DNA from: Streptomyces sp. HNM0575
Lineage (GTDB): Bacteria > Actinomycetota > Actinomycetes > Streptomycetales > Streptomycetaceae
NCBI RefSeq assembly: GCF_012726265.1
Contig: NZ_JAASAG010000005.1
Coordinates: forward strand, 124,001-188,000
DNA: 64,000 nucleotides
Reading direction: 5' to 3'
Part shown: piece after piece, positions 1 through 8,386 of the stretch
Numbering within the stretch: the stretch's first letter is position 1
Layout: every line of letters starts with the position of its first letter
Notes under the pieces: generated by a model
What the model saw: the letters and a program-made list of their open reading frames with translations, nothing else
Databases searched by the model: none
What the model was told of the DNA's origin: nothing
Made by a program: the position numbers and the translations under genes

Positions 1-268
1 GTTCGGGCCGGATCAGCATGCCGTCCGTGACCGCCGCCGGGGTGAAGGAGTGGCCGGTGCCGGCGGCCTTGACGCGGAGTCCGTCCTCGGCGGCGCGGCG
101 TACGGTCTCCGCGAGCGCCTCGGTGGTGGAGGGGGAGACGGTGCGGGCGGGGGCGACGGCGACGTTTCCGGCCCAGTTGCGCCAGGTCGTGCGGCTGCTC
201 CGGCCGTTGCGGCCCGGACGGGCGTCACGGCCCTCGCTCCGTCCACTGCTCGTCGGCTGCGCGCTCAT
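1..268 (-). CDS. FAD-linked sugar-lactone oxidase, N-terminal part
   Basis: Partial gene running off the left edge; only the first 89 codons are present. The reading frame starts at ATG 268 (MSAQPTSSGR) and contains TWRNWAGN, then a stretch leading to RVKAAGTGHSFTPAAVTDG. That is the start of the FAD-binding (PCMH) domain of the D-arabinono-1,4-lactone / L-gulonolactone oxidase family, where GTGHSF is the conserved flavin-contacting loop. Family members oxidise aldonolactones or alditols with oxygen. The substrate cannot be decided from this fragment. It is divergent from hemH. Confidence 0.85.
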   Translation of the reverse strand, partial: MSAQPTSSGRSEGRDARPGRNGRSSRTTWRNWAGNVAVAPARTVSPSTTEALAETVRRAAEDGLRVKAAGTGHSFTPAAVTDGMLIRPE

Positions 269-310
269 CAGGCCGTGCCCCCTCTCGCGGTGACATCGGA
301 TCATACTCAC

Positions 311-337
311 GGCCCCGGGCCCTCCACGCCCGGGGCC
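311..337. terminator. GC-rich hairpin between divergent genes
   Basis: Perfect 9-bp inverted repeat GGCCCCGGG / CCCGGGGCC with a 9-base loop, between the lactone oxidase and hemH start regions. There is no T-tract. As it lies between divergent genes it may be only a structural element; function is uncertain. Confidence 0.3.
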
Positions 338-465
338 GCCTCCGGGGCCCGCCCGCAGGCACACGGCCGGAGGCGCACGGCCACATGTGCGCGCACCGGA
401 GCCGCATGTACGCGCACGGGAGCCGCGCCGACGTCCCGTACCCGGGGATGGCAGGATCGGGAAAC

Positions 466-1665
466 ATGTCCGATGCGCTCCACGCCGGCGACCCCGCCAC
501 CGATCCGGCCCCCGGCACGGCCGGTGACACCGAAGGTGCTCACGGGCCCGCCGGCGCCCGTCCCTACGACGCCCTCCTGCTGCTGTCGTTCGGGGGTCCC
601 GAAGGCCCCGACGACGTCGTGCCGTTCCTGGAGAACGTCACCAGGGGGCGCGGCATCCCGCGCGAGCGCCTCGTGGAGGTGGGCGAGCACTACTTCCTCT
701 TCGACGGTGTCAGCCCCATCAACGCACAGTGCAGGACCCTGCTCGACGCACTGCGCAAGGACTTCGCCGAGCAGGGCGTGGAACTCCCGGTCTACTGGGG
801 CAACCGCAACTGGGCCCCTTATCTCACCGACACCCTGCGGGAGATGGCGCGCGACGGCCGCCGCCGGGTGCTGACGTTCGCCACCAGCGCCTACGCCTCG
901 TACTCGGGCTGCCGTCAGTACCGGGAGAACCTCGCGGAGGCCCTGGCGACCGTCGAGGGGGAGGGGCTGACGCCGCCCCGCGTCGACAAGCTGCGCCACT
1001 TCTTCAACCACCCCGGATTCGTGGAGCCCATGGTCGACGGCGTCCTCGCCGCCCTGGGCTCGCTGCCCGCGGACGTACGGGACGGTGCCCGGCTCGCCTT
1101 CACCACCCACTCGATCCCCACCGCCGCGGCGGACACCTCCGGGCCGCCGGCGGACCACGGAGACGGCGGGGCGTACGTGGCGCAGCACCTGGACGTCGCC
1201 GGGCTCGTCGCCGCGTCGGTGGCCGAGCGCACGGGCACCGAGCGCCCGTGGGAGCTGGTCTACCAGTCCCGCAGCGGCCCGCCCCAAGTGCCGTGGCTGG
1301 AGCCGGACATCTGCGACCACCTGGAGTCGCTGCACTCCCAGGGCGCACCCGCGGCAGTGATGGTGCCGATCGGTTTCGTCTCCGACCACATGGAGGTCCT
1401 CTACGACCTCGACACCGAGGCCACGGCCAAGGCGCGCGAACTCGGCCTGCCGGTGGCGCGCTCCGCGACCGTCGGCGCCGACCCGCGTTTCATCGCCGCC
1501 GTAAGGGAACTGGTGCTGGAGCGCGCCGCCGCCGAGCGCGGCGCGAGCCCGGAACGGTGCGCCCTCGGCGGACTGGGGCCCAGCCACGACGTGTGCCCGG
1601 TGGGCTGCTGCCCCGGCCGTACTGCGAAGCCCGCCGCCGCCGGAGAGGACAGTCCATACCCGTGA
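466..1665 (+). CDS. hemH: Ferrochelatase (actinobacterial coproporphyrin type)
   Basis: 399 residues from ATG 466. It inserts ferrous iron into the porphyrin ring in haem synthesis; in actinobacteria the known substrate is coproporphyrin III (CpfC). The frame shows the family features: LLLLSFGGPEGPDDVVPFLENV near residue 33, the YWGNRNWAPYL and TFATSAYASYSGCRQYREN blocks, the TTHSIP histidine motif and the VPIGFVSDHMEVLYDLD motif. The C-terminal tail carries cysteines (CALGG, DVCPVGCC), which with the internal SGC match the cysteines known to bind a [2Fe-2S] cluster in actinobacterial homologues. The start was chosen because the protein begins with a loose tail there; an in-frame ATG at 385 would add 27 atypical residues. 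CAGGAT at 452-457 lies 8 bases before the ATG, so the mRNA may be leaderless. Confidence 0.95.
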   Translation: MSDALHAGDPATDPAPGTAGDTEGAHGPAGARPYDALLLLSFGGPEGPDDVVPFLENVTRGRGIPRERLVEVGEHYFLFDGVSPINAQCRTLLDALRKDFAEQGVELPVYWGNRNWAPYLTDTLREMARDGRRRVLTFATSAYASYSGCRQYRENLAEALATVEGEGLTPPRVDKLRHFFNHPGFVEPMVDGVLAALGSLPADVRDGARLAFTTHSIPTAAADTSGPPADHGDGGAYVAQHLDVAGLVAASVAERTGTERPWELVYQSRSGPPQVPWLEPDICDHLESLHSQGAPAAVMVPIGFVSDHMEVLYDLDTEATAKARELGLPVARSATVGADPRFIAAVRELVLERAAAERGASPERCALGGLGPSHDVCPVGCCPGRTAKPAAAGEDSPYP

Positions 1666-1896
1666 CTCCCGGCGGGCAGACTCGGGACAGCCGACTCCGC
1701 GCCCGCGTGGGAACACTGAGGTGGGACCCGCCGCCGGAACCGGTTGCACCGCACCCCGGCACCGGGTCCGCCGAGCACCACGAGGACCACACGCACCGCG
1801 AGAATCACACGCACCGCCCGCACAGCGCGCACCAGACACACCACAAAGCACGTTGAAGTACCACGAAGCACGACGAGAGCCCGAGCAAGGAGAATC

Positions 1897-2706
1897 GTGA
1901 GCGCCCAGGTCGACCAGCTCAAGGCCGAACTCCTCGAACTCGCCCTGGAGGCCGCCCACCGCGCCGGTGCCCTCCTGCACGACGGACGCCCCGAGGACCT
2001 GGAGGTCTCCGCGACCAAGTCCAGCTCCGTGGACGTCGTCACGGAGATGGACCTCGCCTCCGAGAAGCTGATCACCGGCTATCTCTCGGAGCGCCGCCCC
2101 GACGACGGGTTCCTCGGCGAAGAGGGGTCGTCCTCGGCGGGCACCAGCGGCGTCCGCTGGATCGTCGACCCGCTCGACGGCACCGTCAACTATCTGTACG
2201 GACTGCCCGGATGGGCCGTCTCGATCGCCGCGGAGTTCGAGGGCGAGACGGTCATCGGCGTCGTCGAGTCACCGCCGCGCCGCGAGACCTTCCGCGCCGC
2301 GCTCGGCCACGGCGCCTTCCGCAACGCCCAGCCCGTCCGCTGCCGTCCCGCGCCCCCCTTCGACCAGGCGCTCGTCGGGACCGGCTTCAACTACGTGGCG
2401 GAGCGGCGCGCGGTCCAGGCCGATCTGGTGCGGCAGTTGATCCCCCGGGTCCGCGACATCCGCCGCTCCGGCTCGGCCGCCGTCGACCTGTGCGACGTGG
2501 CGGCGGGACGGCTCGACGCGTTCTACGAGCGCGGCCTGCACTCATGGGACCTCGCGGCCGGCGACCTCATCGCACGTGAGGCGGGGGCACGCACGGGCGG
2601 CCGGCCGGGGCTGCCGCCCGACGGCGAACTCGCGGTGGCGGCGTCACCGGGCGTCTTCGAGATCCTCCAGCCGCTGCTCGACCGCCTCGGCGCCTGGCAC
2701 GACTGA
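1897..2706 (+). CDS. Inositol monophosphatase family protein
   Basis: 269 residues from GTG 1897, preceded by AAGGAGAA at 1886-1893. A Mg-dependent phosphatase of the IMPase/SuhB fold, acting on inositol-1-phosphate or a related sugar phosphate in the cytoplasm. Motifs in order: VVTEMDLASEK, the metal-binding EE of GFLGEEGSS, WIVDPLDGTVNY (canonical DPLDGT metal/substrate site), RRSGSAAVDLCDVAAGRLDAF and the late WD of HSWDLAAGDLIAREAG. Length is normal for the family. It follows hemH in the same direction after a 231-base gap that is rich in CAC triplets (1776-1855) and shows no gene. The true substrate cannot be told from sequence. Confidence 0.93.
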   Translation: MSAQVDQLKAELLELALEAAHRAGALLHDGRPEDLEVSATKSSSVDVVTEMDLASEKLITGYLSERRPDDGFLGEEGSSSAGTSGVRWIVDPLDGTVNYLYGLPGWAVSIAAEFEGETVIGVVESPPRRETFRAALGHGAFRNAQPVRCRPAPPFDQALVGTGFNYVAERRAVQADLVRQLIPRVRDIRRSGSAAVDLCDVAAGRLDAFYERGLHSWDLAAGDLIAREAGARTGGRPGLPPDGELAVAASPGVFEILQPLLDRLGAWHD

Positions 2707-2812
2707 GGCGCACGCTCCGGCTCCCCGCCCGCCGTGTGCGCGGGCGCTCGCGCGTATCCGCGGCTCGCACGGTTCCGGCATGCGCCAGGCCCGGCCTCCG
2801 CCGGACATGAGT

Positions 2813-2841
2813 GAGCCCCGGGGCGGGGGCTCCCGGGGCTC
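2813..2841. terminator. Hairpin between convergent genes
   Basis: Perfect 10-bp inverted repeat GAGCCCCGGG / CCCGGGGCTC with a 9-base loop, between the ends of the convergent IMPase gene and the small gene ending at 2915. Position and symmetry fit a bidirectional terminator without a U-tract, as is usual in Streptomyces. Confidence 0.65.
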
Positions 2842-2914
2842 GATCGCTGCGTATGGGGTCCGGTACGGCCGTCGGCTTCGGACGGAGAAGGCCGTCCGCC
2901 GCGGCCCAGGGCGT

Positions 2915-3088
2915 TCAGACCGTGCTGGCGCCGATCTCCACGCCGTGCTCGGCGGCGATCCTGCGGAGGTCTTCCAGCTCCGACTGCTCGACGTCCACGA
3001 GGAAGTCGTCGCCCGACTCACGAGCGCGGCTCAGGTCGCTCTCGGTGTTCTGTATACGCTGGAGAAGTCCGGCAGTGAACGCGTCCAT
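2915..3088 (-). CDS. Small conserved hypothetical protein, 57 aa
   Basis: 57 residues starting MDAFTAGLLQRIQNTESDLS, charged and probably helical throughout (RARESGDDFLVDVEQSELEDLRRIAAEHGVEIG), with no signal peptide or membrane segment. ATG 3088 is preferred over ATG 3106 because the GAGGGGG just upstream is well spaced for it. It lies between the IMPase and cutR, a place where streptomycetes commonly carry such a small gene. Function unknown. The heptad-like leucine spacing suggests a short coiled coil. Confidence 0.75.
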   Translation of the reverse strand: MDAFTAGLLQRIQNTESDLSRARESGDDFLVDVEQSELEDLRRIAAEHGVEIGASTV

Positions 3089-3475
3089 GTTGCGCCCCCT
3101 CGTCATGGGTCGGTGGCACAGGGAGTGTGCCGAGGGTTCTGTCGATCATGATCACGACGTGCTCCCTGGCTGGACGGTCGGCAGCCGGAGCGACAGATCT
3201 CTCGGTCGGGTGGCTAGCCGCCTACAGGGCGTGATCGCGGGGTGTGCCCCTCGTCCTCCCCGTCGGCAACCTCAGAGAAACCTCAAGCCCCGAAAAATCT
3301 CCCGCCCCCGGTCCGACCCGGCCCTTACCGGCGATTTACCGAGGTACGGGGCAGGATTGCAGCATCGCAGCAGCCCCCGCACCGCATCCGTACGGCCGGG
3401 ACACGCTGCCGTGGTCCCAGCACCAGCAAGCCGGAGACACCGGCTCGGAACCAGCAGGACAGGGAGGCAGCCGCC

Positions 3476-4129
3476 GTGCGCGTACTCGTCGTCGAGGACG
3501 AGCAGCTGCTCGCCGATGCCGTCGCGACGGGGCTCCGCCGGGAGGCCATGGCCGTCGACGTGGTCTACGACGGTGCCGCGGCCGAGGAGCGCGTCGACGT
3601 CAACGACTACGACGTCGTCGTCCTCGACCGCGACCTCCCCCGGGTGCACGGCGACGACGTCTGCCGCCGCATCGTCGACCTGGGGCTGCCCACGAGAGTT
3701 TTGATGCTCACCGCGTCCGGCGATGTCAGCGACCGCGTCGAGGGATTGGAGATCGGCGCCGACGACTATCTGCCCAAGCCGTTCGCCTTCTCCGAACTGG
3801 TCGCGCGCGTACGGGCGCTGGGTCGGCGCGCCACCTCTCCGCTTCCGCCTGTGCTGGAGCGGGCGGGCATCAGGCTCGACCCGAACCGCCGCGAGGTCTT
3901 CCGCAACGGCGCCGAGATCCAGCTCGCCCCCAAGGAGTTCGCCGTGCTGGAGGTGCTGATGCGCGGGGAGGGGACCGTCGTCTCCGCCGAGCAGCTGCTG
4001 GAGAAGGCCTGGGACGAGAACACCGACCCCTTCACCAACGTCGTGCGGGTCACCGTGATGACGCTGCGCCGCAAGCTCGGCGAGCCCCCGGTGATCCACA
4101 CCGTCCCCGGCGCCGGATACAGGATCTGA
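3476..4129 (+). CDS. cutR: Response regulator CutR (OmpR family)
   Basis: 217 residues from GTG 3476, with AGGGAGG at 3461-3467. Receiver domain: VRVLVVEDEQLLADAVATGL, phospho-acceptor Asp51 in VVVLDRDLP, conserved Thr in MLTASGD and Lys101 in YLPKPF. The C-terminal winged helix ends NVVRVTVMTLRRKLGEPPVI, HTVPGAGYRI. The protein is close to the Streptomyces CutR sequence as I remember it, and its partner kinase starts 5 bases downstream, so the two are one operon. It should bind DNA once phosphorylated by CutS. In Streptomyces the system has been linked to control of the extracytoplasmic (secretion) state and of antibiotic production. Confidence 0.92.
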   Translation: MRVLVVEDEQLLADAVATGLRREAMAVDVVYDGAAAEERVDVNDYDVVVLDRDLPRVHGDDVCRRIVDLGLPTRVLMLTASGDVSDRVEGLEIGADDYLPKPFAFSELVARVRALGRRATSPLPPVLERAGIRLDPNRREVFRNGAEIQLAPKEFAVLEVLMRGEGTVVSAEQLLEKAWDENTDPFTNVVRVTVMTLRRKLGEPPVIHTVPGAGYRI

Positions 4130-4134
4130 TCGCC

Positions 4135-5436
4135 ATGGCCGCCCACACGACACCCTCCGAGCCGTCCGAGCCCGCGAAGCCCGCGGAGTCCGGCGGCGGC
4201 CCGTCCTCCGTGCCCGCCGCGGCGCCGCCGAAGCCCACCTGGGACCCGGCCGACCCCTCCCGCCCCTATCCCTGGCTGCGCCCGACGATCCGGATACGGC
4301 TCACGCTGCTGTACGGGGGCATGTTCCTCATCGCGGGAATGGTCCTTCTCACCCTCATCTATCTGCTCGCGGCCGAGGCCCTGCACGAGGGCAGCAAGCT
4401 CCCCTTCCGCATCCTCGACGCCAACGCCCAGCTCACCTCGGACAGTTGCCCCGGACTCTCGGGCACGCTGCCCAGCGAGCAGTTCATGGAGCGGCTGGAG
4501 GACTGCACCGACGCGCAGCGCGCCGCCGCCCTCGACGAACTGCTCCAGCGCTCCCTGCTGGCGCTGCTCGGTCTCGCGGTGGCCGCCTTCGCGTTCGGCT
4601 ATGTGATGGCGGGCCGGGTCCTGTCGCCGCTGGGCCGCATCACCCGCACCGCCCGCCAGGTCGCCAGCTCCGACCTCCACAAGCGGATCGAACTTGAGGG
4701 GCCGGACGACGAACTGAAGGAGCTGTCGGACACCTTCGACGACATGCTGGACCGGCTCGACCGAGCCTTCACCGCGCAGCAGCGCTTCGTCGCGAACGCA
4801 TCCCACGAGCTGCGCACACCCCTCGCGATCAACCGCACCCTGCTGGAGGTCCAGCTCTCCGACCCCGACGCGTCACCGGAGTTGCAGCAGCTCGGCAAGA
4901 CCCTGCTCGCCACGAACGAACGCAGCGAACAGCTCGTGGAGGGGCTGCTGCTCCTGGCCCGCAGCGAGAACGAGATCGTCGACCGCAAGCCCGTCGACCT
5001 CGCCGAGGTCGCGGCCCACGCCGTCGAGCAGGTCCGTGCCGAGGCGGAGGGCAAGGGCGTGGAGCTTCGCGGCGCACGGCACCCCGTGTACGTACAGGGG
5101 AACGGCGTGCTGCTGGAGCGGGTCGCGCTCAACCTCGTGCAGAACGCGGTGCGTTACAACCTTCCGGAGGAGGGATGGGTCTCCGTCGCCACCGAGGCCC
5201 TGCCCGGTCACGCGATGCTGCTCGTCGAGAACACGGGCCCGGCGGTCCCGGCGTACGAGATCGACAACCTCTTCGAGCCCTTCCGGCGGCTGCGCAGCGA
5301 CCGTACGGGCAGCGACAAGGGCGTGGGCCTCGGACTGTCGATCGTGCGCTCCGTGGCACGTGCCCACGGCGGCACCGTGACCGCGGAGCGACGGGAGGAG
5401 GGCGGTCTGGCGCTGCGCGTCGTACTGCCGGTCTGA
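4135..5436 (+). CDS. cutS: Sensor histidine kinase CutS
   Basis: 433 residues. Order of parts: a proline-rich cytoplasmic N-terminus (1-50), TM1 (about 56-80), a short external loop of about 60 residues, TM2 (about 140-160), HAMP (GRVLSPLGRITRTARQVASS), a DHp domain with His224 in FVANASHELRTPL, and a catalytic domain with NLVQNAVRYN (N box), VENTGPAVP (G1) and GVGLGLSIVRSVARAHGG (G2). The external loop contains exactly two cysteines, about Cys105 and Cys124, so it could form a reversible disulfide. It starts 5 bases after cutR stops. No terminator was seen right after the stop; the next gene is 471 bases away. Confidence 0.92.
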   Translation: MAAHTTPSEPSEPAKPAESGGGPSSVPAAAPPKPTWDPADPSRPYPWLRPTIRIRLTLLYGGMFLIAGMVLLTLIYLLAAEALHEGSKLPFRILDANAQLTSDSCPGLSGTLPSEQFMERLEDCTDAQRAAALDELLQRSLLALLGLAVAAFAFGYVMAGRVLSPLGRITRTARQVASSDLHKRIELEGPDDELKELSDTFDDMLDRLDRAFTAQQRFVANASHELRTPLAINRTLLEVQLSDPDASPELQQLGKTLLATNERSEQLVEGLLLLARSENEIVDRKPVDLAEVAAHAVEQVRAEAEGKGVELRGARHPVYVQGNGVLLERVALNLVQNAVRYNLPEEGWVSVATEALPGHAMLLVENTGPAVPAYEIDNLFEPFRRLRSDRTGSDKGVGLGLSIVRSVARAHGGTVTAERREEGGLALRVVLPV

Positions 5437-5907
5437 GAGCCGGGGGGATGGGGATACGGAAGACGCATCGCGAGACGTGCACAAGAAGGCACGCACAGTG
5501 ACGAGTTGCGAGGGCGGGAGCCCTGGAGGATAACTTCAGGGGTTCGCTATATGCGGAATTTTGTCCCGTGGCGTGAAGCGATCATTTCTGTGATCGATCA
5601 CACACCCGATTTTCCGGCCCGCACCCTGGGTGACGCGGCTACGGGAAGAATTACCGGAAAATCCAGGTTTCCGCTGGTGGAGATCGTGGGCAGTACCCGG
5701 GGTGCGTGCGCGCAGCGCGAGCAGGGGACCGTTTAAGGTCCTCCTCGGCAGCCGACGCGATCACCTCTTCAGGGGTGCGGTTGGGTGTCGATTGAGTAAC
5801 AGACCTTGATGTGAGGCAAAATCTCCGCCTCAGGTCGGGCACAAGTCCGGCCTCTCACGCGTTACGTGCGCTGGAGACACCACAGAAACCCAGAGGGGGA
5901 GAGCGAA
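5437..5907. other. Long AT-richer intergenic leader before the DUF4193 gene
   Basis: 471 bases with no convincing gene and visibly lower GC than the neighbours. It holds a perfect palindrome at 5589-5602, an inverted repeat CGATCA/TGATCG at 5579-5596, and AT-rich patches (5536-5600, 5645-5675). A possible promoter for the next gene is TTGAGT (5792-5797) with CAAAAT (5817-5822) at 19-base spacing, which is weak evidence. The size and composition suggest a regulatory region or long 5' leader. Confidence 0.5.
5589..5602. promoter_or_regulatory. Perfect 14-bp palindrome TGTGATCGATCACA
   Basis: Self-complementary over 14 bases, resembling a CRP-type TGTGA...TCACA site but with a 4-base instead of a 6-base core. 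It lies about 305 bases upstream of the DUF4193 start and 150 bases after cutS. Likely a protein-binding site; the regulator is unknown. Confidence 0.45.
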
Positions 5908-6207
5908 ATGGCAACGGACTACGACACCCCACGCAAGACCGATGACGACGTCAACGAAGACAGCATCGAAGAGCTGAAGGCCCGGCGTAACGACAAGTCG
6001 GCGTCCAACGTGGACGTTGACGAGTTCGAGCAGGCCGAGGGCCTGGAGCTGCCCGGCGCGGACCTCTCCAACGAAGAGCTGTCCGTGCGGGTGCTGCCTC
6101 GCCAGGCCGACGAGTTCACGTGCATGAGCTGCTTCCTCGTCCATCACCGGTCCCAGCTCGCGGCCGAGAAGAACGGCCAGCCCGTCTGCCGCGACTGCGC
6201 GGCCTGA
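5908..6207 (+). CDS. DUF4193 family protein
   Basis: 99 residues from ATG 5908 with AGGGGGAGAG just upstream. The first two thirds are acidic and probably disordered (TDDDVNEDSIEELKARRND, DVDEFEQAEGLELPGADL). The last third is ordered: ELSVRVLPRQADEFTCMSCFLVHHRSQLA, then VCRDCAA. The CxxC...CxxC pattern suggests one structural zinc site. This family is restricted to actinobacteria and is nearly always present there, next to the cutRS/dut region; function unknown. Its long upstream region suggests it has its own promoter and is not read through from cutS. Confidence 0.88.
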   Translation: MATDYDTPRKTDDDVNEDSIEELKARRNDKSASNVDVDEFEQAEGLELPGADLSNEELSVRVLPRQADEFTCMSCFLVHHRSQLAAEKNGQPVCRDCAA

Positions 6208-6226
6208 TCGGCGCGGGGCTGCCGTA

Positions 6227-7063
6227 GTGGCGGACGGAACGCGTGACGACGAGCGAGGCGAGCCCGACCAGCGGACCTCGCTCGTGCCGGTGCCTGCGAA
6301 GCCGCGTCAGCGGTCCCTTCTCCCGTGGCCGCGCAAGGGGGGCGGCAGGACCGCGGGAGACGGCGACACAGTGAAGCAGCGTGGCGACGGAAAGGTGCGC
6401 GCCTTCCTCGGGGTGGTCGCCGACCGCGTCATCGAGACGGCGCCCCGGATCCCGGTGCGGGACCTCGAGACGCTGCGCAGACAGTTTCCCGGGCTCGGCC
6501 CGGAGGAGATCGCGGACAAGCTGGTCGCCGGAGCGGTTCGCGGCTCGGCGACCGTCGGTGCGGGAGTGGGCGCGGCCGCGATGCTGCCCGTACCACCGGC
6601 GATGCCCGCCGAACTCGCCGCGGAGATCGTCGGAGTGGCCTCCGTCGAGCTCAAACTCATCGCCGAGCTGCACGAGTTGTACGGACGGCGGCCGCCCGGC
6701 AATGCGAAGCAGCGGGCCACCGCCTACCTGGGGGCGTGGACTTCCGAGCGTGGCATCGACGTCACCCGGCCCACGACCCTGAACGCCGCCCTCGGCGGCC
6801 AGATGAAGCGCGAGCTGCGACAGCAGCTGCTCAAGCGCACCGTGCGCAACCTTCCGAACCTGACGCCCTTCCTGGTGGGCGCCGCGGTGGGCGCCGTGAT
6901 GAACAGCCGTGACACGAAGAAGATCGCCGAGAAGATCAGGAAAGATCTCCGTGCACACGGCGACGGCTGGGAGGCGCTGCCGCCCGGGGACGGCTCAGGC
7001 AGCGGCACGCAGCGTCTCGGCGCCACTTCCGGCAGGCCCGCTCTGCCGCCTTCCTCGCACTGA
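6227..7063 (+). CDS. Conserved hypothetical protein with glycine/alanine-rich membrane-like segments
   Basis: 278 residues from GTG 6227, 19 bases after the DUF4193 gene and probably cotranscribed. A basic N-terminus (VPAKPRQRSLLPWPRKGGGR) is followed by helical segments with two hydrophobic stretches: GSATVGAGVGAAAMLPVPPAMP near residue 105 and LTPFLVGAAVGAVMN near residue 215. The GxxxG-rich segments recall EcsC-like and other small membrane-associated families, but I cannot assign a family. The tail is proline- and serine-rich. It is conserved in this locus in streptomycetes. Function unknown. Confidence 0.75.
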   Translation: MADGTRDDERGEPDQRTSLVPVPAKPRQRSLLPWPRKGGGRTAGDGDTVKQRGDGKVRAFLGVVADRVIETAPRIPVRDLETLRRQFPGLGPEEIADKLVAGAVRGSATVGAGVGAAAMLPVPPAMPAELAAEIVGVASVELKLIAELHELYGRRPPGNAKQRATAYLGAWTSERGIDVTRPTTLNAALGGQMKRELRQQLLKRTVRNLPNLTPFLVGAAVGAVMNSRDTKKIAEKIRKDLRAHGDGWEALPPGDGSGSGTQRLGATSGRPALPPSSH

Positions 7064-7104
7064 ACTCCCGGCCCCCGCCCCGTAGTTCTCCTGCCCCGAG
7101 GCAT

Positions 7105-7581
7105 TCACTGCGGCGGCGCCGTCCGCCGTTCCCCGGCTTCCGAGAGCGCATCGGCGAGCCGTCGCGGCGTACGCGTGGAGAGGTAGAGGTAAGGCGTCGG
7201 ATCGTCCGGGTCCGTCACCTCCACCCGCACCGCGGTGCGGACATAGCTGCGAAGGAGCATGTGCGCACGCGGATCCGCCTTGTGCGTGCGCCAGGCGAAG
7301 GCCTCCTCCTCGTCCAGCACGTGCGCGGTGCCGAGCGCCGACAGCGGCAGCTTCGCGTCCCCCGCGACGAGTGAGCCGGAGACGACGCGGATGCGTGCCG
7401 AGCCGTACGAACTGACCGCGAGCGCCGCGAGGACCCCCGACGCCGCCAGCCCCGCGAGCATCGGCAGAACGCCCAGCGGGAACATCACCAGCGCACCCCC
7501 GACGCCCACCAGGGCGGCGATGAGCCACCAGGAGCCGGGGGCCGTGAGGCGTTCGTCGTAGGGCTGTTGCTGAGCGGTCAT
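7105..7581 (-). CDS. DUF3093 domain membrane protein
   Basis: 158 residues. After YDERLTAPGSWWL come two adjacent membrane segments (about 18-55), then a soluble C-terminal domain with the family signature RTHKADPRAHMLLRSYVRTA and VTDPDDPTPYLYLSTRTP. DUF3093 proteins are typical of actinobacteria and usually sit next to dut, as here, on the opposite strand. No enzymatic motif is visible; the C-terminal domain resembles a PH-like fold. It converges with the gene ending at 7063 across only 41 bases. Confidence 0.9.
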   Translation of the reverse strand: MTAQQQPYDERLTAPGSWWLIAALVGVGGALVMFPLGVLPMLAGLAASGVLAALAVSSYGSARIRVVSGSLVAGDAKLPLSALGTAHVLDEEEAFAWRTHKADPRAHMLLRSYVRTAVRVEVTDPDDPTPYLYLSTRTPRRLADALSEAGERRTAPPQ

Positions 7582-7735
7582 GCGCCAAGCCTGTCACGCG
7601 CCGTGCGGAGGCCGCGGCCGGGCTCCGGGGGGAAGCCCGGGGCAGAGGGCACGGGACGAGCCACCAGGTCCTGTGAGAAGTACCCGGGCCGCTTGAGGGC
7701 CGTCGTCCGGTGACCCGGCGGTAGGGTCTGCACAC

Positions 7736-8386
7736 GTGAGTACAGCCCGATCGCGGAACGCGCCGGAGGGCGGCCGGCCCGCCCCGCCGACGACACCGCC
7801 GACGACATCGTCCAGGACTCCGCTGACGCCGCCGGCCGGCGCCGACGCGGCGGTACGGCATCTCAGCGCACCGCCGCCCGGAGCGCTCCTCGGCTCCCAC
7901 TACGAGCACTGCTTCGGCTGCGGCGCCGCCCAGGCGCACGGCCTTCACCTGGAGGTCAGAGCGGGCGAAGGGGTCGACGTCACCGCCGAGTTCACCGTAC
8001 GGGCCGTGCACCAGGGAGCCCCGGGCCTCGCACACGGAGGTGTGCTGTCCACCGCGCTCGACGAGACGATGGGCTCGCTGGGCTGGCTCATGCATACGGT
8101 CATGGTGACGGGCCGCCTGGAGACCGATTTCGTACGGCCCGTGCCGCTCGGCACGGTCCTCCACCTCGGCGCTGAGGTCACCGCCGTCGACGGGCGGAAG
8201 GTCTTCACGAGCGCCGCGGGCCGCATCGGGGCGCCCGACGGGCCGGTCGCCCTGCGCGCCCAGGCCCTGTTCATCAAGGTGAACGTCGAGCACTTCACCG
8301 AACACGGGCGGGACGAGGAGATCAAGACGGCCATGGCGGACCCCGACCAGGTGCGCAGGGCGAGGGCATTCGAGGTGAACCCGTGA
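7736..8386 (+). CDS. PaaI-type hotdog-fold thioesterase
   Basis: 216 residues from GTG 7736. After a proline/threonine-rich tail the hotdog domain begins at about residue 40 (LGSHYEHCFGCGAAQAHGLHLEV) and includes the catalytic-site helix HGGVLSTALDETMGSLGW and TGRLETDFVRPVPLGTVLHLGAEV. Members hydrolyse acyl-CoA or acyl-carrier thioesters; the substrate is unknown. TAGGGT at 7722-7727 lies 8 bases before the GTG with no ribosome site between, so the transcript is probably leaderless. Its stop overlaps the dut start by 4 bases (GTGA), so the two are translationally coupled. Confidence 0.88.
   Translation: MSTARSRNAPEGGRPAPPTTPPTTSSRTPLTPPAGADAAVRHLSAPPPGALLGSHYEHCFGCGAAQAHGLHLEVRAGEGVDVTAEFTVRAVHQGAPGLAHGGVLSTALDETMGSLGWLMHTVMVTGRLETDFVRPVPLGTVLHLGAEVTAVDGRKVFTSAAGRIGAPDGPVALRAQALFIKVNVEHFTEHGRDEEIKTAMADPDQVRRARAFEVNP

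Noticed and set aside
307..1980. 557-codon open frame on the minus strand over hemH
   Set aside because: Antisense shadow of a clear ferrochelatase; its product has no recognisable domain and GC-rich DNA leaves the opposite strand open by chance.
5506..5736. 76-codon plus-strand frame after cutS
   Set aside because: No ribosome site and no recognisable motif, and it spans the palindrome and AT-rich leader; treated as regulatory DNA.
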